From positions 1 to 64,000 of the forward strand of contig NZ_QOLD01000085.1 in assembly GCF_003333305.1 (NCBI RefSeq): a stretch of 64,000 nt of DNA, in the 5' to 3' direction. The translations under genes and the position numbers were made by a program. This document shows, piece after piece, positions 1-8,158 of this stretch. Under the pieces are notes generated by a model. The model worked only from the letters and a program-made list of their open reading frames with translations, had not been told where the DNA came from and searched no databases. Every line of letters starts with the position of its first letter. Positions within the stretch are counted from its first letter, which is position 1. Origin of the DNA: Candidatus Colwellia aromaticivorans. GTDB lineage: Bacteria; Pseudomonadota; Gammaproteobacteria; Enterobacterales; Alteromonadaceae.

Positions 1-2
1 CT

Positions 3-398
3 GCGGGTAACATATTGCCTTATCGTCGTAATGCCATGGAAGATGGTTTACAGATACGCATCTATGTAGACCATATCGCTTGTAGAGATTGCGATATTCG
101 CGCAAAGTGTACTCGCTCACTCAAAGAACCAAGAAAAATGCGACGTTGGGTACATGAAAATGACATTGATGCCATGCACCAACGACTCAAGGAAGCGAGT
201 GACACGCCGCTTATTCGTAAGCAAACTGTAGAGCATCCATTCGGCACCATAAAGATGTGGATGGGTGCGACTCATTATCTTACTAAGCGTTTAAAAAACG
301 TAAGTACAGAGACTAATCTACATGTTCTTGCTTATAATCTTAAACGAATGATGTCAATTAAAGGCACTATTGGTTTGATGAAGTTAATCAGGCAATAG
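3..398 (+). CDS. IS1182-type transposase, C-terminal part (cut by window edge)
   Basis: The reading frame is open from the left edge, so this is the 3' part of a larger gene that begins outside the window. The visible part has a cysteine cluster (CRDCDIRAKC) followed by a conserved segment containing VEHPFGTIKMWMG and ending LAYNLKRM. This is the usual C-terminus of DDE transposases of the IS1182 group, with the last acidic residue of the catalytic triad expected in the VEHPFG region. Whether the complete gene is intact cannot be judged here. The family call is from recognition of the motif. Confidence 0.8.
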   Translation, partial: AGNILPYRRNAMEDGLQIRIYVDHIACRDCDIRAKCTRSLKEPRKMRRWVHENDIDAMHQRLKEASDTPLIRKQTVEHPFGTIKMWMGATHYLTKRLKNVSTETNLHVLAYNLKRMMSIKGTIGLMKLIRQ

Positions 399-809
399 TT
401 GGTCTGATTTGGTCTAAAAACCTCACTATTAGTGACAAAAACACCAATATAAACGTAATAACTCTACAGGGTTCCCCATCACGTTAGTCATCGTAAATAA
501 CCTAAAATGCTTGTAAAAGTAGCTATTATTAACACCAGAACAAAGATAGTGCGCGAACAGCACAGTTGTTTATGAGTTTTCACACAGCCTGAGCTTTCAG
601 CCGTCATAGCTATTATTTTTATTCTATAATTTTATTTTTCTTTTTTGACCATGAAATTAGCCTAAAAACTGATTTTTGGAACGTCCGCTATGCCAATAAT
701 TTTTAATTTCGCTGTCAACTTGCTTAGGTCAACTACCTGATATTCAGTTGACCTCGACAAATACTCTCAATTTCAAAATATTACTTCCAGTTTGCGCACT
801 TTACAGAAG
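399..809. other. Gene-free 3' flank of the insertion sequence
   Basis: About 410 bases without a credible gene. The first part is presumably the non-coding end of the IS1182-type element. A short segment at 574-591, GAGTTTTCACACAGCCTG, recurs almost exactly at 53441-53458 and may mark the end of an element. The rest is AT-rich and I see no other structure in it. Confidence 0.4.
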
Positions 810-1211
810 CTATGTCCCAATATGCAAAAGAATCGACCGCTGCTCTTTCTTAGTCATTTTATTAACCACTAACATAAACGAATTATCCATCATCCGCTCT
901 ATTTCACCCTGTGGAATAGAGCCATCAAGAATGACAGTAACCCATAATCTTTTATTCATATGATAACCAGGAATTATTGAGGGGAATATTTCGCGTAACA
1001 TTATCGCTTCATCAGGTTCACATTTAAGGTTTAGCCACCAGTCTTGATTTTCGCCATCACCTTTGCCCATTTTACCCAGTGCTAACGTAGCGAACATTTT
1101 AGTTTTTACCCGAAAAACTTTTACTTCGTCACCAAACGGGTAATACAAAGAAGTTTCGGGTTTAGATAATAAGTATTGCTCAGCTTGTTCAAAGGTTAAG
1201 CTTTCAGTCAT
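810..1211 (-). CDS. MmcQ/YjbR family protein
   Basis: A 133-residue cytosolic protein with the features of the MmcQ/YjbR family: an N-terminal helix, then SLYYPFGDEVKVFRV, a central WWLNLKCEPDEA segment, a GYHMNKRLWVTV segment (the family's GYHMNKxHWxxV signature) and a C-terminal helix pair. Members fold like double-wing DNA-binding proteins, but the cellular role is not established. It is a single gene whose neighbours are a transposase fragment and a small gene on the other strand, so context gives no function. The length is normal for the family. Confidence 0.85.
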   Translation of the reverse strand: MTESLTFEQAEQYLLSKPETSLYYPFGDEVKVFRVKTKMFATLALGKMGKGDGENQDWWLNLKCEPDEAIMLREIFPSIIPGYHMNKRLWVTVILDGSIPQGEIERMMDNSFMLVVNKMTKKEQRSILLHIGT

Positions 1212-1389
1212 GTTTTATCTCATTCTTTATAAACAGGAGAATTCGTCCAACTTTTAGATGATATTTTATGATACCTAAATTAACGATGAAATAATAATCA
1301 AGCTTAAGGGTTCTACTTATATACCCATGTTATCTCAAGGGTATAGATTATTCGATTAACAACATTGCTAAAGCATGAGGGTTATCGCT

Positions 1390-1692
1390 ATGTGTAGTTC
1401 GCCAAAACCTAAACGAAAAGTTAAAGCTAAAACAGCTAATAGTAGTGTTGGTATATTGTCTTCGATGAGTAGTGAAAAAAGGCTCAGTTTTGCTGATCGT
1501 GCTAATCAAGCCAGCGATAGACGTATTGAGGCTAGACAGTTAAAACGCGAAGAACAACAGCGCATTAATAAGTTAATCGTTAAAAAGAGTCATCCGCTGA
1601 ATATAAAAGCCAAAACTAATACAAATCAGTCTTGGCTTTATAGGGTATTAAATTCACCATTTAGTGAGCTAATGCGAAGAATAGTTTCTTAA
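1390..1692 (+). CDS. Small basic protein of unknown function
   Basis: A 100-residue, strongly basic protein (beginning MCSSPKPKRKVKAK) that I do not recognise. An upstream in-frame ATG at 1375 is possible, but TGAGGG at 1376-1381 sits at the right distance to serve ATG 1390, so I prefer the shorter form. There are no membrane segments or signal peptide. The middle (about residues 28-60) is rich in Arg, Glu and Gln and probably helical. A 26-base palindrome (TATACCC...GGGTATA, 1320-1345) lies just upstream and resembles the ends of the small repeats found elsewhere in the window. Confidence 0.5.
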   Translation: MCSSPKPKRKVKAKTANSSVGILSSMSSEKRLSFADRANQASDRRIEARQLKREEQQRINKLIVKKSHPLNIKAKTNTNQSWLYRVLNSPFSELMRRIVS

Positions 1693-1801
1693 TTTAAAAA
1701 TAACGGTAATTGCTTATCAATATCTTTACCCGTAATCATTCAAAGTGCAGGTTTCAGTGGTCACGGGTATAAATACAAGTATTACTGACTTTGTAGTCAT
1801 T

Positions 1802-2281
1802 TTAGTTAACTAGCCATTGCGTTAAAATGGATTGATTAACCAAGCCACTTTTACCGTGAAATTTACCGTTACTTTCGATAAAATAACTTCGCGGTAATTC
1901 ACCGTACCAATTAGGATCGATAAAAAATCGGCTTTGATCGCCTCTGCCATCAACAAAATGAAAATTAGTAAAATTGCCTAATTCGAACTTCTTTATAATC
2001 TCTTCACGTTCTGCATTTATTTCATCATTAGCATCGGTATTTATAATCACTACCGCTAGATCATCATGTTGACCTTGTAGCTTTTGAATAATGGCTAGCT
2101 CCTTAAAACAAGGAGGACAGTCAACTGACCAGAGTAGCATTAACCATTGCTTACCCATGTTTTGCATTTTAACCGAAGCCAATTGCGTTTTATCAAAGGC
2201 AATTGATTCCGCAAAAGAGGTACTTATGCCAACTAAAAACCAAATAAAAACAGCATAAGTTAGCTTTTTAAAAAACTTCAT
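1802..2281 (-). CDS. Periplasmic TlpA-like thioredoxin
   Basis: A 159-residue protein with an N-terminal signal sequence (cleavage probably after TSFA) and a thioredoxin fold with the redox motif WSVDCPPC (Cys55 and Cys58). A CPPC active site is common in TlpA/ResA-like periplasmic thiol-disulfide proteins. A longer frame reaches 2320, but ATG 2281 overlaps the TGA of the preceding gene by four bases (ATGA), and the signal peptide starts there, so translational coupling fixes the start. It is the last gene of an operon with a TonB-dependent receptor and a cysteine-bearing BNR protein. A role in keeping metal-binding cysteines reduced is inferred from that context. Confidence 0.8.
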   Translation of the reverse strand: MKFFKKLTYAVFIWFLVGISTSFAESIAFDKTQLASVKMQNMGKQWLMLLWSVDCPPCFKELAIIQKLQGQHDDLAVVIINTDANDEINAEREEIIKKFELGNFTNFHFVDGRGDQSRFFIDPNWYGELPRSYFIESNGKFHGKSGLVNQSILTQWLVN

Positions 2282-3522
2282 AATGCTTGCACCAAATGCC
2301 CTTGTTTCGGACGATGCCATGACACATAACTAACCTTATCTTTTTTGAATATAAAGGGGCGATCAGAGCCGTTAACTGCTGTTGCTAACATCACCGCTTG
2401 AGTGAACGATTTGCCGTTGTCTGTTGAGCGTTGATGCCATAGTTCATGTTCAGTACCAGTAAACTGTGTCCAAACAATGTCGATATTATTGCTATTTGTA
2501 TTCAAATGCGGGTGTGCTGCTTGTGCGGATTGCACGCCAACTGAAATGGGTTTGGTTAACGATTTTCCTTGATCGGTACTTGAGGCATAAAAAATTCCCT
2601 TACCAACGTCCCCTTGATTAAACCACACCATATGATAGCGATTATTTTCATTAATGCTGATAGCACCTCCTTGATGAGGACAGCCATTAATTTTCCAATG
2701 ATCATAGCTTATTTGGTAAGGTGTTTGTTGTGAGTTTTCGCCTTTGCTAAGTGTTAACAAAGCAAATTCGCGAATGTTATCACCATAAATATGTCGCCAA
2801 AATATGGCTAACTCACCGTGATTATTATAATCCATCGCGATACGACAACAAACACAGGTATTATTTGCTAGCTGCTTATTTGAAAAACTTGTTTCGTTTT
2901 TTCGATAATTAGCTTTACCAATATACAATTCTGAGCCTTTGGTTTTCTTTCCTTGCAAACGAAGCTGATGAGATAAGCGTGAATCAAGCCAAACAATGTT
3001 GATATCACCTTCATCTGTTACTAACATTTCATTAAAGCTATGCCCTGTTAGCAAGTTATCATCATTAACTGTTATGGGCTTAGTAAACGTTTTACCGTAA
3101 TCACTAGAATAAGAAAAGCGTACATCTGCGGTATGTTTTTTCTCTTTTGGTGTTGCCCATGACAAGTACACACCTTGGTATTTATCAAAGGCTATTTTAG
3201 GTCGATTTTCATTGCGGGCCGATATTTTTTCTTTATCTATAGCAACCCGATTAACATCAGAAAATGTTAAACCATTATCTATTGAAATTTGAAAGTACAT
3301 ACTGGTGTTTTGTGCCCACAAACGCCATAAGTCATCATTTGGCGCAAACACTGAAGTCACAGTTTTAGCACATGTTACTTCTATTTCTTTACAATTTTCT
3401 GTTTGTACCACTTTTGAAACCATTGCTTGGTGATTATGTTCCGCTGCGGTACTTTTATTTACAGTGAACAACAATAAAAAAAACATGACGCAAAGCAACA
3501 ATCTATAAATCAATGTATACAT
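2278..3522 (-). CDS. Exported BNR-repeat (sialidase-fold) protein with CxCC motif
   Basis: A 414-residue protein with a signal peptide (about residues 1-27). It has several BNR/Asp-box-like repeats (SIDNGLTFSD, SSDYGKTFTK, SSTDQGKSLTK, STDNGKSFTQ), which indicate a six-bladed sialidase-type beta-propeller. Annotation pipelines tend to call such proteins exo-alpha-sialidase, but I do not see the catalytic arginine triad with confidence. Unusual for a glycosidase are Cys223, Cys225 and Cys226 in NTCVCCRIAMD, and Cys281 with His283 in INGCPHQGGA, which could bind metal. It sits 9 bases after a TonB-dependent receptor gene and overlaps a thioredoxin gene by four bases. A periplasmic partner in metal handling is more plausible than sialic acid release. 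Confidence 0.65.
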   Translation of the reverse strand: MYTLIYRLLLCVMFFLLLFTVNKSTAAEHNHQAMVSKVVQTENCKEIEVTCAKTVTSVFAPNDDLWRLWAQNTSMYFQISIDNGLTFSDVNRVAIDKEKISARNENRPKIAFDKYQGVYLSWATPKEKKHTADVRFSYSSDYGKTFTKPITVNDDNLLTGHSFNEMLVTDEGDINIVWLDSRLSHQLRLQGKKTKGSELYIGKANYRKNETSFSNKQLANNTCVCCRIAMDYNNHGELAIFWRHIYGDNIREFALLTLSKGENSQQTPYQISYDHWKINGCPHQGGAISINENNRYHMVWFNQGDVGKGIFYASSTDQGKSLTKPISVGVQSAQAAHPHLNTNSNNIDIVWTQFTGTEHELWHQRSTDNGKSFTQAVMLATAVNGSDRPFIFKKDKVSYVSWHRPKQGHLVQAL

Positions 3523-3531
3523 GTTTTTTCC

Positions 3532-5634
3532 TTACCACTGATAACTTAAGCCAACATAGGCTGTTCGAGGAGCGCCAGGTGAATAAGTGATTTTACCATA
3601 TCGATACGATGCTTCTTGAGCATACTCTTCATCGGTAATGTTTAGCACCCTTGCATGAAATGCTAGCTGCTCTGAGACCTGATAACGTGCTTTCAAATTA
3701 CCAATAGTGTAACCATCTTCAATGCGATCATTTCCTTCATCATCTTGACTATTCGCATCATCTAACCAATATTCACCAATTGATTGTACCTCTAACATGG
3801 CGCTAAAACCTTGTAAGAAAGAAGGCATATAACGCACACGCACATTGGCAATATAATCAGGGGCTGCTGACATTTCATTACCGGCGAAATCGTCATGTTC
3901 ATCAAACTCATGCTTAGATTGGCTATAGGCAGTACTAATATTTAGTTGCTCATTAATTTGCCATAAAATTGAAGCTTCAATCCCTTTATGGATAACACGC
4001 GTCGCGTTGGTTAAATAACGCTGACCATCATCGTTATAGGCGTGAACGATGCCATCATCAACATCCATATAATAAATAGCCGTATCAAAGGTTACGGTTT
4101 TCCAATTGGCTTTATAACCTAACTCGTAAGTATCTGATGTTTCAGGATCAACCGCTTTAGCATCGCCATCATCTTTAACAGTTAAATGATATAAGCTGCC
4201 TGCCGTAGGTAAGCGGAAACTATTGGCGTAACGAACATAAACGCTGCTGTCTTCACTTAAATGATAATTTAAACTGGCTTTAGGGCTGAAATGATTAAAA
4301 TCATCACTTCGATTTTCTACACTTATTTTGCCATGACCAATATCACCATAAACGCCTAAGTGATTATCAAAGTCATACTGTGCATAGTCGTAACGGGCAC
4401 CTAAAGTTAAATCAAGGTTATCCGTTAAACTACGTTTATGCTGAATATAAGGAGATATACTGATGAATTGAGTAGTATCATCGTAGAATTTTTCACCTTG
4501 TACAAACGTGTCTGCTCCCCAACCTGACGTAGTAAAATCGAGCGGTTGATAAGAAAGTTGATCACCTTCAGTCAATTCAATATCGACCCCAATTGTTGTT
4601 GTGTTATCACTACTGTGCTCAAAACTTGCTAATGCTAATAAACCTAATGTTTGCACTTGCGATTCTACTTTCGGCATGTTTTGATTCCACGTTGCAGTAT
4701 AGTCATTAGTGCGATAACGATAGTAGGGAATCAGTGAGTAGAAGTTATTGCCATCAACTTTATCCCATTGTGTTGAAAGACGCATATACTTGGTTTTACG
4801 TAAGGGATCGCTGGCTAAAACGCTTTCAGAAAGACCTGAGTTAGTTTTATCATTTTCATATAAATCTTCAGATAAGCTTGCCGCCATTTCCTGCTCAAGA
4901 TCTGAGGCTACAAAAGAAGTAATTAAACGTTCATTGTCACCTAAATCAAGCTCATGACGAAGGGTTACTTCTGCACGTTCAGATCCGGTGTGATCACGCC
5001 AACCGTCATTCTTTAAATACGACCCTGAAAGTCGAAAGCTTTGAGTGTTAGATATTTGATTACTATGACTGGCTTGTACTTTAGAGTACTCATCTTCACC
5101 TAGCATTAAATCAATACTGGTTTGTGGCGACTGAGCTATATCCGCTGATAAAATATTTACCGTGGCTGCTACCGCGCCTGAGCCGTAAAGTGCAGTTCCT
5201 GCCCCCTTTAATACTTCCATGCGGGCAACATTCGAATTAAAACTAGACCACCACAACGCATTATGATTGAAAAAAGCAGCCGATTGCAGTGGGATATTAT
5301 CTTGTAAGTATAAGTAGTAACCCCCTGTATTCATTGGCATTCTAATGGCAGCCTTATGACCTTGACCACCTGAAAGTTGGTCAATTAGCACCCCTGAAAT
5401 ACTGTTCAATGATTCAGCCACATGTTGGCCATTATCAAGTGCTAATTCTTCTTTACCAACACCTTTTACAGACATAGCCAAATCAGTGTCTAATGACTCT
5501 TGACGTGATGCCGTGACAGTCATACGTTCAAAACCATGAGCCCCATCATCCATCAAAGGAGCTTCTGCGAAAACAGACCCACAATACTGACTTATAAGGA
5601 GAGACAGTAATGATATTTTTAATTTTTTATTCAT
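3532..5634 (-). CDS. TonB-dependent outer-membrane receptor
   Basis: A 700-residue receptor: signal peptide, a TonB-box-like segment (ERMTVTASRQ), a plug domain (about residues 45-160, with VLIDQLSGGQGHKAAIRMP and GAGTALYGSGAVAATVNI) and a 22-strand-type barrel ending in a C-terminal aromatic residue (GLSYQW). The frame is open to 5709, but the signal peptide MNKKLKISLLSLLISQ begins at ATG 5634, which I take as the start. It leads an operon with a BNR protein and a thioredoxin. The palindrome TGTGACA-AAA-TGTCGCA lies 68-84 bases upstream of the start. The substrate is unknown; the operon partners suggest a metal or metal complex. Confidence 0.85.
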   Translation of the reverse strand: MNKKLKISLLSLLISQYCGSVFAEAPLMDDGAHGFERMTVTASRQESLDTDLAMSVKGVGKEELALDNGQHVAESLNSISGVLIDQLSGGQGHKAAIRMPMNTGGYYLYLQDNIPLQSAAFFNHNALWWSSFNSNVARMEVLKGAGTALYGSGAVAATVNILSADIAQSPQTSIDLMLGEDEYSKVQASHSNQISNTQSFRLSGSYLKNDGWRDHTGSERAEVTLRHELDLGDNERLITSFVASDLEQEMAASLSEDLYENDKTNSGLSESVLASDPLRKTKYMRLSTQWDKVDGNNFYSLIPYYRYRTNDYTATWNQNMPKVESQVQTLGLLALASFEHSSDNTTTIGVDIELTEGDQLSYQPLDFTTSGWGADTFVQGEKFYDDTTQFISISPYIQHKRSLTDNLDLTLGARYDYAQYDFDNHLGVYGDIGHGKISVENRSDDFNHFSPKASLNYHLSEDSSVYVRYANSFRLPTAGSLYHLTVKDDGDAKAVDPETSDTYELGYKANWKTVTFDTAIYYMDVDDGIVHAYNDDGQRYLTNATRVIHKGIEASILWQINEQLNISTAYSQSKHEFDEHDDFAGNEMSAAPDYIANVRVRYMPSFLQGFSAMLEVQSIGEYWLDDANSQDDEGNDRIEDGYTIGNLKARYQVSEQLAFHARVLNITDEEYAQEASYRYGKITYSPGAPRTAYVGLSYQW

Positions 5635-5701
5635 GTTGATAGCTATTATTTTTTGATTATTTAACTTGGCGCTATAGTAGAATATTTTGGGGTTTTTGCA
5701 G

Positions 5702-5718
5702 TGTGACAAAATGTCGCA
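5702..5718. promoter_or_regulatory. Palindromic operator candidate upstream of the first TonB receptor
   Basis: TGTGACAAAATGTCGCA, an inverted repeat with 7-base arms, one mismatched pair and a 3-base centre. The same core (GxGACA-N3-TGTCGC) is found at 8064-8078 upstream of the second TonB receptor gene, at a similar distance from its start. It does not match a Fur box, and its spacing is one base too long for a CRP site. The regulator is unknown. Confidence 0.5.
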
Positions 5719-5780
5719 AATAGGAAGTTACCTAGATATTTATTGGGAATGTTTGATCTAGCGCATAAAGAAACAATCAA

Positions 5781-5810
5781 AAAAGCCCTGATATTTCAGG
5801 GCTTTTTTTT
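5781..5810. terminator. Bidirectional intrinsic terminator
   Basis: A perfect hairpin AGCCCTGA-TAT-TTCAGGGCT flanked by A-rich DNA on the left and eight T on the right, so it can work in both directions. It closes the methionine-rich TonB receptor gene on the minus strand and insulates it from the next operon. Confidence 0.85.
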
Positions 5811-5836
5811 AGGTTATTTGAGTTATAAAGTGAAAT

Positions 5837-7975
5837 TTAAAAGCTATAAGTAACTTCAGCCCAAGCACTAACACCTTCACTAGGTAATCTCGACATAACA
5901 GGTGTTTCAGTTCCTTTAACACGGTTATATCCCCCTAAATGATTTTGATAATTTTTATCTAAAATATTATCAACACCTAAGCGTATTGCTAAGTCGTTAT
6001 TGACAAAGTATTGCGCATCTATATTAACAACACCATAGCCTGATGTTTTCTGTTCATTATTAGTACTCGATACATCATTTTGTTTAGCTGCCATAACAAG
6101 GCTTGTTTTAACCATCCAGTCGTCGCTACTATAGCGTAAATTAATCTGACCATTAAGTGGTGCAATACGGTACAAGTTGTCATCAATATCACGACGCTCA
6201 CCTTGTACATAGCTAATAATCGTTGATAATTCTATCTGATCACTAATATCGTAATAGCCATTAAGATCAACACCATAAAGTTCTGCGTCAACATTTGAGA
6301 ATTTTAGCGGATTAGTGTCACCCGACATCATATTTGCCAGCATTTTAGCCGACATATCAGCCATGCCCATTGGCGTGCCTTGAATATAGTCATCAATAGA
6401 TTGATAGAAAATATGCGGTGCTAACATTAGCTTGTCATCTTGATACGTTAACCCTAAATCTACTTGGTAAGCCGTTTCTGATTTAAGGTTAATATCGCCG
6501 ATATAAGTGTGTCCATCTGCTAAACCACCTGTTGATTCCATAGGCGTCCACAAGTAACGTTCTTGATAAGAAGGCGCACGATTTTTAATCCCTAAGCCTG
6601 CAGAAAAAGAGACATTAGTTGATAATTGAGTTTGGGTATTTAAGGCGATATCTACATTATTGTCTGACACTTTTCGATTTGCATTATTAAAATCATCTTG
6701 CAAGCCACCGGCAAGACTTCCCATAGGATTCATCATCATCGCCATTGATGAACTAACTTCGCCTGCATTGGCTTCTGCGCGTTTAAGCCTGACACCTAGC
6801 TGTACATTAGTTTGGTCAAACTTATTTTGCCATTGGGTAAAAACACCATAGCGATTGTCTTCAACTGAGTTAAAGTTAACCACTTTAAACATCATATTAT
6901 TAGGGTTTGTAATAACTGAATCATGGCTAGCAAAGTAACCATCAATACCAAAGGCAAGTTCACCAAAGTCAAAACTTTGAGTTAATTCAAGTTTGAAATC
7001 AGAGGTTTCTGCTGTCGCATTATTACGACGAAACTTTGTAGGATCAGTATTTTCACGCATTAAAAAGTTAGTCATACCGTGATCCGCATCGATATAGCCT
7101 ATCTGCCATTCACCCTGCCAATCACTTAACTTAAAAGCACCATCAAGCGTGATACGATGACTTTCAATATATTCAATATCCATCGGTAAAGCGGGCGTGC
7201 CTGAATCATTAGTATCGGTATAGTGATAACTTAGGCCTACTTCATTGTCGCCTTTGCTATAACGAATATCGCCACCAAATTGTACTTTGTCAAAGTCAGT
7301 TGGGCTGATCTCAACACCATCACCACTTTCCATGCTATCACCTGTTTGGCTATTGCCATATAACAATACGGCAACATCACCTTTAGCGATATTGGTAACA
7401 GCAGATAACGTTTTAGCACTGTTGTTACTACGGTAACCTGCTTGTATATCACCCGATAATGCTGTGTTTTCACTATTCATAGTTTCTGCTTTACGCATTT
7501 TTACTTCAACGGCACCACCAAGGGTATTAATACCCGCTGATACTGGTGCGATACCGCGATACACAGTCATAGAGTCAACGATGAGTGGAGTTGAGTAACT
7601 TAGCGGTGTATCCATCGCATTAGGACCTGCACCAATTACAGGATGACCATCAAGAGAGGCTGCAACTCTGTCGCCATATAAACCGCGATATTGAGCAATT
7701 CCGGTAATTGGGCCATTGCTATTAATATTGGCGCCCGGAACAGAGGTGAGCCAATCAGCTAAATCAGGTGCGCTAGTGTGCCCTTGCGCATAGCCTTTCA
7801 TGCCTTCCAAACCATGATGACGTTGGTTGGTAATGGTGATTACTTCTAACTCATCAATCGCATCAGGCGCGTCATCGGCTAAAGCTTGTCCAGATAACAT
7901 AACGGTGGAAGAGGTAATGGTTGATAACAAAACTATTTTTACAGCAATTGCTGATGGGGTAAGAAAAGTGCGCAT
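5837..7975 (-). CDS. Methionine-rich TonB-dependent receptor, possibly for copper
   Basis: A 712-residue outer-membrane receptor: signal peptide ending around SGQALA, TonB-box-like DELEVITITNQ, a plug (about 45-165, with LDGHPVIGAGPNAMDTP and YRGIAPVSAGINTLGGAVEV) and a beta-barrel ending AEVTYSF. Two predicted loops are extremely rich in methionine (SMAMMMNPMG and PMGMADMSAKMLANMM). Such loops are typical of copper-binding proteins, and the plug resembles the OprC/NosA copper-receptor group. The copper assignment is therefore an inference from composition and resemblance. It is a single-gene unit with a strong terminator behind it and an operator-like palindrome 89-103 bases upstream, shared with the other TonB receptor. 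Confidence 0.8.
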   Translation of the reverse strand: MRTFLTPSAIAVKIVLLSTITSSTVMLSGQALADDAPDAIDELEVITITNQRHHGLEGMKGYAQGHTSAPDLADWLTSVPGANINSNGPITGIAQYRGLYGDRVAASLDGHPVIGAGPNAMDTPLSYSTPLIVDSMTVYRGIAPVSAGINTLGGAVEVKMRKAETMNSENTALSGDIQAGYRSNNSAKTLSAVTNIAKGDVAVLLYGNSQTGDSMESGDGVEISPTDFDKVQFGGDIRYSKGDNEVGLSYHYTDTNDSGTPALPMDIEYIESHRITLDGAFKLSDWQGEWQIGYIDADHGMTNFLMRENTDPTKFRRNNATAETSDFKLELTQSFDFGELAFGIDGYFASHDSVITNPNNMMFKVVNFNSVEDNRYGVFTQWQNKFDQTNVQLGVRLKRAEANAGEVSSSMAMMMNPMGSLAGGLQDDFNNANRKVSDNNVDIALNTQTQLSTNVSFSAGLGIKNRAPSYQERYLWTPMESTGGLADGHTYIGDINLKSETAYQVDLGLTYQDDKLMLAPHIFYQSIDDYIQGTPMGMADMSAKMLANMMSGDTNPLKFSNVDAELYGVDLNGYYDISDQIELSTIISYVQGERRDIDDNLYRIAPLNGQINLRYSSDDWMVKTSLVMAAKQNDVSSTNNEQKTSGYGVVNIDAQYFVNNDLAIRLGVDNILDKNYQNHLGGYNRVKGTETPVMSRLPSEGVSAWAEVTYSF

Positions 7976-8063
7976 AGTGTTTCACTTCAGTTAATGAGTA
8001 ATTTTTAAATTAAACACATTCTCACGGCTTAACTTATTTAAAACAAAAGGAAATGCGCAATGC

Positions 8064-8078
8064 GCGACAATTTGTCGC
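8064..8078. promoter_or_regulatory. Palindromic operator candidate upstream of the second TonB receptor
   Basis: GCGACA-ATT-TGTCGC, a perfect inverted repeat with 6-base arms. It matches the site at 5702-5718 in sequence and geometry, which suggests that both receptor genes answer to the same transcription factor. Confidence 0.5.
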
Positions 8079-8083
8079 AGGGT

Positions 8084-8124
8084 AAAATCAGCTTTTTTGC
8101 ACTAGATCAATAAAGCTGATTTTT
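8084..8124. terminator. Hairpin downstream of the beta-lactamase gene
   Basis: Arms AAAATCAGCTTT and AAAGCTGATTTT separated by about 17 bases, at the 3' side of the minus-strand beta-lactamase gene. The T-rich flanks are short, so this is a likely but not certain intrinsic terminator. Confidence 0.5.
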
Positions 8125-8158
8125 ATCATGGAGTATTATACCAATCAAAGTAATGGGG

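Noticed and set aside
748-963. Plus-strand ORF of 71 codons
   Set aside because: It is mostly antisense to the YjbR-like gene.
2278-3522. Calling this gene a sialidase
   Set aside because: BNR repeats show only the propeller fold; the catalytic arginines were not identified and the operon context points elsewhere.
5702-5718. Operator considered as a CRP site
   Set aside because: TGTGA and TCGCA are separated by seven bases rather than six, and the matching site at 8064 lacks the TGTGA arm.
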